A stretch of DNA of 64,000 bases from Kordiimonadaceae bacterium (GTDB taxonomy: Bacteria > Pseudomonadota > Alphaproteobacteria > Sphingomonadales > Emcibacteraceae): contig JACKKT010000009.1 of NCBI GenBank assembly GCA_024236295.1, forward strand, positions 62,001-126,000. The letters run 5' to 3'. Position 1 is the stretch's first letter, and the number at the start of each line of letters is the position of its first letter. Of this stretch, positions 36,988 to 46,694 are shown piece after piece. The translations under genes were made by a program, and so were the position numbers. The notes beneath the pieces were generated by a model that was given only the letters and a program-made list of their open reading frames with translations, was not told the DNA's origin and did not search any database.

Positions 36988-38451
36988 ATGTTAGAAAGCC
37001 CTATAATTCTTATATTAAGCGTAGGACTAATATTAATATATTTTGTTAAGCTTTTAATAATAAATAAATATCATGAATTAAATATTGATCAATATAATCA
37101 CACTGCTTTTATTCAATCACTATCAACAAATTTCAAACTTAAGGTAAGCGCTTTAAGAGAAACTAATACATATCCGTTCTTAATACATTTAATGATGAAA
37201 AATATTAAGAACAAATTAATTTCTAAATATTTTTCATTATTTTTTGAAGTTTTATTTTTGATTTTAATGTCATTCTATTTGCTTAGTATTGGGGCTGATT
37301 TAAAGTCAATTTTGTCTGTATTATTAGTGCTGTCAATTTCAACAACCAGTTTTTCCCAGGTTAGGTTTTTCAGTGCGCGAGTGTTAGGCCTTTTTTTATT
37401 CAATACCATATTATTGGCTAGCTATACCTATCTTCCATTAGGGATAAAAATATTAATTGAAATTGCATGTTTAGTCCCAATTTTTCTGGCAAGCAAATTT
37501 GCTCATCAGGCGTTTGTTTTTATAATATTACCTGTAGCAGTATTTTTCCTTAAAATTGATATTATAATATCTTACGCATTAGCATTACTTTTGACATATA
37601 TAATTACAAAAGGATTTATTATTGAAATTTTAAAGGCACATATACTTCATTGCTATTGGTCATTTTTTAACCATATGGATTATTATGTTTACGGACACTA
37701 CTATAGAGAATTTGAAAATGAGAAATTTGAACGAAATGAGTTTTCATTAAAAAGGTCTATACGTAATTTAGCGTCTTTTTTTAAAAATCCTGTTGTAATA
37801 TTAATCCCCATATTTTTTATTTTTATTGGTGGTATTCAGTTAGATTTTAATACTACTTCGATTTTGATTGTTTTATTTATATTTCTGGTGCTTGCGCTTT
37901 ATACTAGGTTAAACAGATCTATTGGTGAATCCGGACGTTATTTTGATTATATATTATTACCTCTTTCTATATCTTTATATAACTCGGGAATTTTTGAGAC
38001 AAATTTTTTTTATATAGTTTTGTTAGCTATAATTGTTGCAGCTTTTGCAAGGATCATCTTGCTTATCAAAAAAGAAAATAAATCATTAAGAGCAGCCGGA
38101 CGTATTTTTGATAATAATGTGTCTGCTGAGTTAGAGATATTCTTGAGAAAGTTGCCTAGAGGGAGGGTCGTTTCATTGCCAATCTCAATTTCGAATTATC
38201 TGGCCACAATAACTGAACATGAATATTACTATCCATTTTCATATTTATCACAATATTTTTTGCAACGCTCAGGAATATTACCCTTTTTTAAATTTGATAA
38301 TAACAACCTTTTAAATAAAAAATATATTGATTATTTAGTTGTAGATGTTAGACAGATTCCACAAGAATACTTAGAGCAAATAATTAATAAATATAAGTAT
38401 TCTTTGATCTTTCATAATGCCATATATCAAGTTTACCAAAAGATTAAATAA
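36988..38451 (+). CDS. Multi-pass membrane protein, unassigned
   Basis: 487 residues with about 10-12 predicted membrane helices in residues 1-370 and a soluble C-terminal part of about 110 residues. Around residue 310 there is G-E-S-G-R-Y-F-D-Y, a charged loop between helices. The layout (many helices, soluble C-terminus, gene next to wzx) recalls GT-C-type glycosyltransferases or polymerase-like proteins, but no family motif could be confirmed. Overlaps wzx by 1 nt. Confidence 0.6.
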   Translation: MLESPIILILSVGLILIYFVKLLIINKYHELNIDQYNHTAFIQSLSTNFKLKVSALRETNTYPFLIHLMMKNIKNKLISKYFSLFFEVLFLILMSFYLLSIGADLKSILSVLLVLSISTTSFSQVRFFSARVLGLFLFNTILLASYTYLPLGIKILIEIACLVPIFLASKFAHQAFVFIILPVAVFFLKIDIIISYALALLLTYIITKGFIIEILKAHILHCYWSFFNHMDYYVYGHYYREFENEKFERNEFSLKRSIRNLASFFKNPVVILIPIFFIFIGGIQLDFNTTSILIVLFIFLVLALYTRLNRSIGESGRYFDYILLPLSISLYNSGIFETNFFYIVLLAIIVAAFARIILLIKKENKSLRAAGRIFDNNVSAELEIFLRKLPRGRVVSLPISISNYLATITEHEYYYPFSYLSQYFLQRSGILPFFKFDNNNLLNKKYIDYLVVDVRQIPQEYLEQIINKYKYSLIFHNAIYQVYQKIK

Positions 38452-39752
38452 TGTTTTTTACTAAAGCTTTACATATTGGTTTCTCAAGTGTTTTTGCTTT
38501 AATTATTGGCTTGATATTCAATAAATTTTTAGCTCTATACTACCCCTTTGAATATATTGGTTCATTTGGGTTGATAAAATCCTACATCAGCACTTTTGTG
38601 AATATCATATTGATAGGAATTAATTATTCATATTTTTTCTTACATAAATCTCAGGTTGTTGAAGGAAACATACCAAACAAATTGTTTATGGGAAAAGCCC
38701 ACACATATCTTATCATAAATGTTATTGTATTATTGTCGGGTTTAGTTGTCTTCTTTCTCGGCTTCGATGTAAATAAATATTTTTTAACCGCAGCATGTGT
38801 GGCTTCAGTAGTGGCGCTGACCAAAGTATATATGCAGAACGATGCTGTACATAACAGGTTTCATCGTTATTTTATCTATACAGGAACACAGGCGCTAATT
38901 TTGTGTGGCGGACTTGGAATTTCACTTTTATTCGGTACAGAATTGATAAATTCCGTAATATTTTGCTCCACAAGTGTTTTATCAATTCAGATTATTTATA
39001 TATTTTTCTCAAATATCAAAAAGAACTATCAAATTTTACTACCGGATATAATGTCATTTTATATGGAGAGTATAAAATATTCAAAGTTCTTTTTTATACA
39101 TGTTTTTATCAATGGAATTATTATAAGTTTAGTTCAGTATTGCATTTCCATATTTGATAAAATGTTTTTAACAGAATTCAATGTATATATTCAGTTAGCA
39201 ACCTATTTATCTATTTTTGGTTCTATATTCGGTACCTATTTATTCCCAAAATTGGTAAAGAATTCTAAATCGGACGAGCAATATACAATTCTTTCATATG
39301 CATTAATAGCAATGTTATTAATGGCTTTGATTATTCTGGCCTTTTTTGATCAGGTTGTAGGCATTTTATACAAATCAGGTTTTGTTTCATTGAACTTTAT
39401 GTTTTTTTTAGTCATTAATGCTAAAATTCTTGAAATAATTAACGCGACACAGTCAATTAGGTATCAATCAGAGTTAAGGTTCTTTTATTTATATTCAGTA
39501 ACCTTTTTATCTAATTTGCCGATGATTATTTATCTGATGTTAGTATATTTGCTGGATATAGAGTTTTCTGCCTTACTATTCATTAAATTGTTTTTTTGTT
39601 CGTACGTATTACAATATGTGATTTATGGCTATGGAAACAAAAAAAATATAAAAAGCTTTGCCTGGATAACGATAATATATATTGCTTATTTTTTAATAAG
39701 TAAGGCAATTTTTATAGATAGTACTCCGTTTCAGTTATTAAAGAATTTTTGA
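38451..39752 (+). CDS. Wzx-type polysaccharide flippase
   Basis: 433 residues, almost wholly hydrophobic with about 12 membrane helices and short loops, starting with the K-A-L-H-I-G-F helix typical of oligosaccharide flippases (MATE/MVF superfamily). Moves lipid-linked repeat units across the inner membrane. Coupled to the previous gene by TAATG. The family is poorly conserved, so the assignment rests on topology, size and place in the locus. Confidence 0.7.
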   Translation: MFFTKALHIGFSSVFALIIGLIFNKFLALYYPFEYIGSFGLIKSYISTFVNIILIGINYSYFFLHKSQVVEGNIPNKLFMGKAHTYLIINVIVLLSGLVVFFLGFDVNKYFLTAACVASVVALTKVYMQNDAVHNRFHRYFIYTGTQALILCGGLGISLLFGTELINSVIFCSTSVLSIQIIYIFFSNIKKNYQILLPDIMSFYMESIKYSKFFFIHVFINGIIISLVQYCISIFDKMFLTEFNVYIQLATYLSIFGSIFGTYLFPKLVKNSKSDEQYTILSYALIAMLLMALIILAFFDQVVGILYKSGFVSLNFMFFLVINAKILEIINATQSIRYQSELRFFYLYSVTFLSNLPMIIYLMLVYLLDIEFSALLFIKLFFCSYVLQYVIYGYGNKKNIKSFAWITIIYIAYFLISKAIFIDSTPFQLLKNF

Positions 39753-39773
39753 AATTTAAATGGAAAATTTTCA

Positions 39774-41081
39774 ATGAAAAAAAAAGTAATTATTATTACG
39801 GCTCTACCTTTTCGAATTCGAGGTAATCAAAGTTTATTACGGTTTACGCGGATGTTTCTTAAAAATGATTATAAGGTAATACTTTTTACAAATGGCAATG
39901 ATGATAGAGGCGAAATTACAGAAAAACATCCTAATCTGACATTTGTAAATATTCCTAAATTTTCGTCACTTAAAAAATGGAACCCTCTTAAGTTCTTTAA
40001 AAAGTCTTCAAATATGAATAAGGAGCAAAAAAATACAACCAATCATTTTGAACATATGAAATCATTTGACATTATTCCTCCTTTTGGATCGCACACAAAT
40101 AAAACCATGATAAAAAAATGGATTAGTTTTAGTGTTGGTTTATTGGACAATTTTTGTGGATTTTTATATATCGTTTTCTTATTTCCAAAACATTTGAAAG
40201 AGGCAAATGCGATAATTGGATATGAAACGGGAATGGCAATAACAGCAAAGACTATTTCAAAAATCTTTAACAAAAAATATTTAAATAAATATCAGGGAAC
40301 AGTATTGGAAGCAACAAAACGCAACCTTACATTGGCCAGAAAATACTATCCAAGTGTATATTATGGGACTAACCGTTCTGATCTTTGTATTATGGTTAAT
40401 GATGATACGGACGGTGAGTTTTATGCGCGTGCGGCAGGGTGTGAAAATGTGTATTTGACGACACATGGCGTTGGTGTTGATGATTATAAATGTAATATAT
40501 CACCTCCTGATTTAATTAAAGAAAACAGTGACAGGTTTATATTATTTAACAATGCAACAGGAAGCAGATGGAAACGTCCTGACCGAATATTGAGAGCGTT
40601 AACTTATCTGCCGAAAGAAAGCTTGAGAAACATACTTGTTATCACTACTTACTTTGCTGATGACAAAGATAAATTAATAGAATTTTGTGATAAATTAGGA
40701 TTAAATGATAATGTTGTATTTTTGGAAAAAATAAATCATATAGAGTCTAATGCATTTATCCGATATTCGGATGCCCTGATTATGACAAATGACATTTCCA
40801 ATTTAGGTAATCCTACAATCGAAGCTTTATATTATGGAACACCTGTAATTTCACTGGATGAGAGAACTTTAAGCGATTTTGTAAGAAATGGAGTTGATGG
40901 ATTTCTCATTAAAATAAATGAAAATATGGATCAGGAAATGGCAAATGCAATTAATAAGCTATACACTGACAAGAACCTTTATGAAGAAATAAAAAAGAAT
41001 GTTAAGTTGAATCAAACGGTCTTCACGCTTGATCAGCAACAGAAGAAAGAGTTCCAGCGGATTACAGAAATAATAAATTAA
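39774..41081 (+). CDS. GT-B fold glycosyltransferase (family 4-like)
   Basis: 435 residues. The C-terminal half has the donor-binding E-x7-E-like region: N-P-T-I-E-A-L-Y-Y-G-T-P-V-I-S-L-D (about 345-361) followed by N-G-V-D-G-F-L-I, standard for GT4. The N-terminal half has L-L-R-F-T-R-M and a longer insertion (about 60-130) rich in Lys and Asn. Sugar specificity unknown. In line with wzx and the polymerase gene. Confidence 0.8.
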   Translation: MKKKVIIITALPFRIRGNQSLLRFTRMFLKNDYKVILFTNGNDDRGEITEKHPNLTFVNIPKFSSLKKWNPLKFFKKSSNMNKEQKNTTNHFEHMKSFDIIPPFGSHTNKTMIKKWISFSVGLLDNFCGFLYIVFLFPKHLKEANAIIGYETGMAITAKTISKIFNKKYLNKYQGTVLEATKRNLTLARKYYPSVYYGTNRSDLCIMVNDDTDGEFYARAAGCENVYLTTHGVGVDDYKCNISPPDLIKENSDRFILFNNATGSRWKRPDRILRALTYLPKESLRNILVITTYFADDKDKLIEFCDKLGLNDNVVFLEKINHIESNAFIRYSDALIMTNDISNLGNPTIEALYYGTPVISLDERTLSDFVRNGVDGFLIKINENMDQEMANAINKLYTDKNLYEEIKKNVKLNQTVFTLDQQQKKEFQRITEIIN

Positions 41082-41134
41082 TTAAGTAATTCTTTTATTA
41101 AATACCAGATTCTAAATCAGATTAGATATAATAT

Positions 41135-42430
41135 ATGCAACATGCCGAGAATGTAATTGCGCAAGATTTAAAGCCGTTAAAAATTAGAAATAGTTCTATA
41201 CTATTTGTGTTTATTCTCGTACCTTTTGTTGTCGATCAGATTTATGGCTTCTTTGCCTTAGTATTGATGCGGGATCTTCCAATTGCACTATTAACTAAGG
41301 CTGTCATGTTAGTAATAATGCTGGTTTATCTGATTAATAAAAATAAAATTAATCAAATTATATTCTTAATTGCTATTTCTATTTTATTCATAATTCCGTT
41401 AATGACAGATCCGGGTAATTTGAAGTATTTTATGGAAGACGCAAGGTTATTTGTGAAATTACTATTTTTTCCTATCTCGTTCTTCTTTTTTAGCACAGTT
41501 ATAGAAAAAGGAAACTATTCGGATCAGTTTATTTATAAGACTTTTAGATTCCTGTTTTATGCATTGTTTATTGCAATTGCTGCATCAATTTTTGGCCTTG
41601 GATTATCACAATATGGGATAAATAAAGATAGTGTTTCAATCGGTTATCAGGGGTATTTCTTTGCAGGTAATGAATTGGCACCATTAGCCGTAATATTATA
41701 TGGGTATAATTTATTTTATCACTTATATAATGGAAGTTCATTATTAAAGCTATCGGTTGTTTTTATGGTGGGATTGTTCACCTGTTTCCTCATATTAACG
41801 AAAGTCTCAATCGGTGGCTTCTTTATATGTACGATTTCCCTTCCAATATTTATGAATCTTTCACAGAATTTGTTGAGATGGAAAGTAAAAACATGGAAAT
41901 ATTTTACTAATTTAATGATTACCGGAATTATAATAGTTACATGTTTTCTGATTATATTTTGGGACATGATAATGGCATATTTTTCTCGAATAGAGGCTAT
42001 TATCTCTCGTTCTGGGGATATTTTTGGCGCGCGCCATGATTGGGCGGGATTGGGGTTTGATATATGGCTTAATAAATATCATATAGTGCAGCAATTATTT
42101 GGAGCAGGAACTTCATATCAATATTTAATGCCTGTTGACGGAGGGAAGAAATCTGTTGAAATTGACCCAATTGATATTATTTTATCCAATGGAATTATTG
42201 GATTTAGTTTTATTTATGGATTTTGGTTCATTATTCTTTTTATTGAAATAAAAAAAATTTTCGAAACTAAAGACCGTTTTTTTGGCATTTCGATTTTCCT
42301 GTTGATATTTTCTATCGGGGCATCATTCACTAGCGGACATATAATGGCGTCATCATTAGTGGGATTTTATCTGGCAATAATAATTTCCTATAGTTTAAAA
42401 CGTGATCAATTAAGAACAATTAATAAATGA
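41135..42430 (+). CDS. Wzy-type O-antigen polymerase/ligase-like membrane protein
   Basis: 431 residues with about 10-12 helices and a larger loop around residues 285-345 containing R-H-D-W and G-A-G-T-S-Y, as in Wzy_C / O-antigen ligase family proteins, where a loop Arg/His binds the lipid diphosphate. Joins repeat units in the periplasm. Overlaps the next glycosyltransferase gene by 4 nt. Confidence 0.75.
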   Translation: MQHAENVIAQDLKPLKIRNSSILFVFILVPFVVDQIYGFFALVLMRDLPIALLTKAVMLVIMLVYLINKNKINQIIFLIAISILFIIPLMTDPGNLKYFMEDARLFVKLLFFPISFFFFSTVIEKGNYSDQFIYKTFRFLFYALFIAIAASIFGLGLSQYGINKDSVSIGYQGYFFAGNELAPLAVILYGYNLFYHLYNGSSLLKLSVVFMVGLFTCFLILTKVSIGGFFICTISLPIFMNLSQNLLRWKVKTWKYFTNLMITGIIIVTCFLIIFWDMIMAYFSRIEAIISRSGDIFGARHDWAGLGFDIWLNKYHIVQQLFGAGTSYQYLMPVDGGKKSVEIDPIDIILSNGIIGFSFIYGFWFIILFIEIKKIFETKDRFFGISIFLLIFSIGASFTSGHIMASSLVGFYLAIIISYSLKRDQLRTINK

Positions 42431-43479
42431 GAATTTTACTTTTAAGCAATATGTACCCATCAGCAGAAAAACAATATTCCGGTATATATGTTAAAAATTT
42501 TTATGAAGTTTTAAAGGGGAATAAATTATTTGATGTAAATTTACAAGTTATGAAAAGAACATATACGGGGGTTTTGGGTTCTTTTTTTAAATATTTAAAT
42601 TTTAGCATGCGCTTTCTGGCACAATTAACTAGAAAATATGACGTGGTACATTTGCACTTTTTCTATCCTTTAATTTATCTTGCTGTATTATATAAATTCA
42701 TTCATCCAAGGACTATTTTAATTGTCACTTATCATGGAACTGATATTCAGAATCATGGAACAAACCAATATAGTCTATTATTGTTTAGATGGTGTGCTAA
42801 ATATGTTAACCACCATATTGCCGTTGGAAAAGAATTGGCAAAAACGGTCAGTAAAAAGCTTGGAGTTTCAAACGTAGATGTAGTTCCAGCTGGCATTGAT
42901 GAGAATGTATTTTTTCTTGAGAGTAAAACCGAAAAAAACTTTGATTTTATTTTTGTAGGATCGTTCTACGCGGAAAAAGGTATTCCGGAGTATATAAGCG
43001 CAATTAAAAGTTTAAATAATAAGAAAATTAGATTTTGCTTTGTGGGTTCGGGACCATTATTAAATGAATTGATGAAATTAAACACTGATTTTTCTGTTTC
43101 CATATTTCAAAATCAAACTCAAAGCCAAATAAGGCAGTTATTTAATCAATCCAGATTTATGGTGCTTCCATCTAAAAGAGAGTCATTTGGATTGGTTGCA
43201 AGTGAAGCGTTATTTTGTGGAACTCCTGCAATTGTTTCTCCAGTTGGAGGATTAGTAGAGCAGGTTAAAAATAATTATAATGGATTGGTTATAAATAAAA
43301 TTAGCGGAAGTGCCATTAAGGAAGCACTGGAGAAGGCATTATCGATTGATGTAGAAACCTATAACATTATGAAAAAAAATGCTGTACAATCGAACAAACA
43401 ATTTTCGTTAAAAAATGTGATGGAATTTCACAGAAATTTATATATAAAACTTATAAGTGAACATAACTCAAATGTTTAA
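42427..43479 (+). CDS. Glycosyltransferase family 4
   Basis: 350 residues. N-terminal S-N-M-Y-P and G-I-Y-V-K-N-F, then Y-H-G-T-D (about 115), H-H-I-A-V-G-K-E-L and V-P-A-G-I-D, and the donor-binding S-K-R-E-S-F-G-L-V-A-S-E-A-L with two glutamates (about 250-265), all standard GT4 features. ATGA overlap with the polymerase gene. Confidence 0.9.
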   Translation: MRILLLSNMYPSAEKQYSGIYVKNFYEVLKGNKLFDVNLQVMKRTYTGVLGSFFKYLNFSMRFLAQLTRKYDVVHLHFFYPLIYLAVLYKFIHPRTILIVTYHGTDIQNHGTNQYSLLLFRWCAKYVNHHIAVGKELAKTVSKKLGVSNVDVVPAGIDENVFFLESKTEKNFDFIFVGSFYAEKGIPEYISAIKSLNNKKIRFCFVGSGPLLNELMKLNTDFSVSIFQNQTQSQIRQLFNQSRFMVLPSKRESFGLVASEALFCGTPAIVSPVGGLVEQVKNNYNGLVINKISGSAIKEALEKALSIDVETYNIMKKNAVQSNKQFSLKNVMEFHRNLYIKLISEHNSNV

Positions 43480-44047
43480 AAAGATAACTAGATATGGTGC
43501 CTATTTTTTATATATAGCTTTTTTTCGATTTACGCCAGAAGACTATCGCCCATATAGCCTGTTTTTCCCTGCAATTAGAAGGTTTTTGGCAAATATTTTT
43601 TTGTTAAAATGCGGTAGCAATCTCCGGGTCAAATATAACAGTGATGTTTCTATGAATATAGAAATAGGGAATAATTCTGAATTTGGTCAGAGGTGTCTAA
43701 TCCATAGTGATGTGAAAATTGGTGATGACGTCTTAATGGGGCCTGATGTCAAAATCTATAGCCGGAATCATATTACCCGGTCTCTTGAAGAGCCTATCAG
43801 AACTCAAGGTAAAGTAACCCTGAGAACAATTATTGGCAATGATGTCTGGATAGGTGCGAATGTCATAATTTTGCCTGGTGTGGTGGTAAATGACCATGCC
43901 GTATTAGCAGCGGGGGCAGTGGTTAGTAAGGATGTGCCGCCATATGCCATTGTTGGAGGAAATCCCTCCAGAATACTTAAGTATAGAAATGAAGAGAAAA
44001 TGAATGCAGAAAATAAAGCTAATTTACCTTATGGGAGCAGGACGTAG
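43472..44047 (+). CDS. WbbJ-like O-acetyltransferase
   Basis: About 191 residues from ATG 43472 (GTG 43457 in the same frame is possible). Hexapeptide beta-helix with S-R-N-H (catalytic His about residue 96), I-G-N-D-V-W-I-G-A-N and G-G-N-P-S-R-I at the end, as in WbbJ and serine-type acetyltransferases. Overlaps both neighbours (8 nt with the GT4 gene, 44 nt with the sulfotransferase gene). Confidence 0.83.
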   Translation: MFKKITRYGAYFLYIAFFRFTPEDYRPYSLFFPAIRRFLANIFLLKCGSNLRVKYNSDVSMNIEIGNNSEFGQRCLIHSDVKIGDDVLMGPDVKIYSRNHITRSLEEPIRTQGKVTLRTIIGNDVWIGANVIILPGVVVNDHAVLAAGAVVSKDVPPYAIVGGNPSRILKYRNEEKMNAENKANLPYGSRT

Positions 44048-44897
44048 CGGAACTACTGCGTTGGCAACATTTCTGGGGGCTTCCAGTGAGATTCAGGTTC
44101 TTGGCGAAATGCATCAGTTTTTTGAGCATATATATAAAAGTAAAACATGTTCTTGTAATTGTAAGCTAATAAACTGTGAATATTGGGGTAAAGTTCTTGA
44201 ACTTTTACCACAAGAACTTATTCAAAAAGCAGAGAGCCTAAATCAAATGGAATGTTCAGTTGAGGCTCACAGTACCGTTTTGCACCATCTTATACATAGT
44301 AATAATTTTAAGAATTCTGATTTATATCTTTCTTCAATGGCACAAATTCTGCAAACATGCCAACAAGTTAATGACAAAGAAGTTTTGTTGGATTCTGCCA
44401 AATTTATATCCAGAGCCTTGGCGCTGCGTAATATTGAGAAAATTGACCTAAAAGTTATTTATATGGTTCGTGATGTACGCGGAGTAGTACATTCTTTTGC
44501 TAAGAAAGTTCAGACTTCGCGCGGGACTTTAAGCTCAATAGTTTATTATTTGATTGTAAATATAGTGGCAGAAATTTCGTGTAGACTAGGATTTAAAGGT
44601 AAATATATAAAAGTGCGGTATGAGGATATGATGTCTAGTCCCGTTGATTTTTTTAATGAATTGGAAGACTTCCTTGGAATAGATTTAGAAAACACAAAAC
44701 ATTCAATTTTAAACGATAAAGAATTTGAAATTGGGCATATAATTGGGGGTAATAGATTAAAGAATAATTCAGCAATTAAATTTAATGCAGATAATGACTG
44801 GAAAAAAAGTCGGAGTAAATTTGGACAAGTACTAACTTATTTATGCGCATTACCGATTATGATTTTAAATAGATATCCTATATATCATAAAGGCTGA
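44004..44897 (+). CDS. PAPS-dependent sulfotransferase
   Basis: 297 residues. 5'-phosphosulfate-binding loop G-A-G-R-S-G-T-T at 11-18, and 3'-phosphate-binding strand I-Y-M-V-R-D-V-R-G-V-V-H-S (about 152-164) with the following Ser/Arg. A Cys-rich patch (C-S-C-N-C-K, about 49-54) is unusual and could be a metal site. Uses PAPS to sulfate a hydroxyl or amine. Its PAPS can come from cysD-cysNC at the start of the same locus. ATG 44004 lies inside the upstream gene, so expression is coupled. Confidence 0.85.
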   Translation: MQKIKLIYLMGAGRSGTTALATFLGASSEIQVLGEMHQFFEHIYKSKTCSCNCKLINCEYWGKVLELLPQELIQKAESLNQMECSVEAHSTVLHHLIHSNNFKNSDLYLSSMAQILQTCQQVNDKEVLLDSAKFISRALALRNIEKIDLKVIYMVRDVRGVVHSFAKKVQTSRGTLSSIVYYLIVNIVAEISCRLGFKGKYIKVRYEDMMSSPVDFFNELEDFLGIDLENTKHSILNDKEFEIGHIIGGNRLKNNSAIKFNADNDWKKSRSKFGQVLTYLCALPIMILNRYPIYHKG

Positions 44898-44904
44898 AAT
44901 CTTA

Positions 44905-45915
44905 ATGAAAATTCTCCTTACTTTTGATTATGAACTGTTCTTTGGCCAAAATTCGGGTAGCCTGGATAACTGCTTAATTAATCCGACAAATTACCTAATT
45001 AAAATCCTAAACCAATATGATGTAAAAGCTACATTTTTTGTTGATGTTGGTTACATTGATTGCCTGAATAGAAACAGAAAAGACTACCTAGAACTAGATA
45101 TAGAATATAATAAAATTACAAGTCATATTTCTTCGTTATCAAATTCTGGACACGATATACAACTTCATATCCACCCACACTGGAAGGATTGTAACTTTAA
45201 TGGTAAGATTTGGGATATTGATACCAGAAGGTATAGATTACATGATTTTCCTGAAGAAGAAGTTGACCAGATAGTGAAGGATTATAAAAATAAACTTGAG
45301 GAAATTACGGGAAAGAGAATTATTGCTTACCGTGGAGGAGGATGGTGTATTCAACCATTTGAACATATTAAAAAAGCATTACTTTCAAATGGGGTAATAA
45401 TTGATAGTACAGTTTTTAAAGGGGGATATTATCAATCAGACACACATTATTTTGATTTCCATGAGGCAGAAGAAAAAACTATTTGGAGATTTGAGGATGA
45501 CCCTAATAATGAAGAAAAAAGTGGCAGTTTTGTTGAAATACCTATTTCAAGCATTAGGACAAGTCCATTATTCTTCTGGAAATTAGCCATGGCCAAAAAA
45601 ATGGGGGGGGATATTCATAAATCTTTTGGAGATGGAACTGCGGTCAAAGCAGATCAGGCCAATCTTATAAGAATGTTGACAACATATACCAGTACAGTTG
45701 TATCAATGGACGGATACAAAAGCTCCTTACTTAAAAAAGCATTTGAAATTTATAATAAGAAATATAAGGAAAAGGATTATTTTGTTGCAATAGGACATCC
45801 TAAATCCTTGTCTCCTTACGCCTTGAAAAAGATAGATGAGTTTATTAAACACACAATAGACCAGAACATATATACCACATATCAAAGGGAAGTTGAGAAT
45901 GGATTATTGGAGTGA
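44905..45915 (+). CDS. CE4-like polysaccharide deacetylase
   Basis: 336 residues. Starts with the NodB-type metal Asp in T-F-D-Y-E-L, then A-T-F-F-V-D, and H-I-H-P-H-W (about residues 89-94) for the metal His pair; Y-R-G-G-G at about 147 is motif 3. The protein is longer than the catalytic core and has W-R-F-E-D-D and I-G-H-P-K-S later on. Probably N-deacetylates a sugar of the polymer or its precursor. Short 8-nt gap to the sulfotransferase. Confidence 0.8.
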   Translation: MKILLTFDYELFFGQNSGSLDNCLINPTNYLIKILNQYDVKATFFVDVGYIDCLNRNRKDYLELDIEYNKITSHISSLSNSGHDIQLHIHPHWKDCNFNGKIWDIDTRRYRLHDFPEEEVDQIVKDYKNKLEEITGKRIIAYRGGGWCIQPFEHIKKALLSNGVIIDSTVFKGGYYQSDTHYFDFHEAEEKTIWRFEDDPNNEEKSGSFVEIPISSIRTSPLFFWKLAMAKKMGGDIHKSFGDGTAVKADQANLIRMLTTYTSTVVSMDGYKSSLLKKAFEIYNKKYKEKDYFVAIGHPKSLSPYALKKIDEFIKHTIDQNIYTTYQREVENGLLE

Positions 45916-45918
45916 GAA

Positions 45919-46626
45919 ATGTTTGAAGTTTCAGGATTAAAAATAAACAATTTCGAGACTTTGGATCATGCTGTGGGTTCAATTATTAATCAGGATGGAA
46001 CCATAAATGAAGGGTTCGCTGTTGCTATCAACGCGGAAAAAATTATTTCTATGCGTAAAAATAAAAATGTCCGAGAGATACTAGAATCGGCAACATTTAG
46101 ATATACTGATGGAATTGGAGTTGTTTGGGCTCTTCGAAAAAAAGGGGCGATTTGTAATCGTATTCCTGGTTGTGATTTGTGGCAAGCTTTGATGAGAAGA
46201 GCAGGCGAAAATAATACAAAAGTTTTTTTGGTAGGGGCTAAACCAGAAGTGTTGGAGCAGGCCAGCGAAAAATTAACTAATGAATTTAATGTTGCGCTTG
46301 TAGGAGCACAGCATGGCTACTTTGTGGATGAGGATATTTTAATTGAAAAGATAGTAGCGAGCGGTGCAGAAATAGTAACCGTGGCTATGGGATCTCCTAC
46401 ACAAGAGAAATTTATTGCAAAATGTAGAGCTCAACATCCGGAGGCTTTCTATATGGGAGTAGGAGGAACATATGATGTTTTCGTAGGAAATGTAAGCCGC
46501 GCACCGGAATGGGCACAAAAATATAATTTAGAATGGTTTTATAGAGTTCTAAAACAACCAAGTAGGGTAATCCGTCAAACTGTATTATTGGAATATTTCG
46601 CTTTATTAATGCTGAATAAATTGTAG
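45919..46626 (+). CDS. WecG/TagA/CpsF-family glycosyltransferase
   Basis: 235 residues, the family length. N-I-N-A-E-K (about 35-40), T-D-G-I-G-V-V-W-A-L, R-I-P-G-C-D (family R-[IV]-x-G-x-D) and V-A-M-G-S-P-T-Q-E-K are diagnostic, with Y-N-L-E-W-F-Y-R at the C-terminus. Adds N-acetylmannosamine-type or mannosaminuronic acid sugars onto the lipid carrier. Last gene of the locus; 3 nt after the deacetylase. Confidence 0.9.
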   Translation: MFEVSGLKINNFETLDHAVGSIINQDGTINEGFAVAINAEKIISMRKNKNVREILESATFRYTDGIGVVWALRKKGAICNRIPGCDLWQALMRRAGENNTKVFLVGAKPEVLEQASEKLTNEFNVALVGAQHGYFVDEDILIEKIVASGAEIVTVAMGSPTQEKFIAKCRAQHPEAFYMGVGGTYDVFVGNVSRAPEWAQKYNLEWFYRVLKQPSRVIRQTVLLEYFALLMLNKL

Positions 46627-46694
46627 TTATAAATTAGTTGGGAAGATATTTATTTAACTATTAATGTTTGAAAATAACATCTTGATTAAAAATC

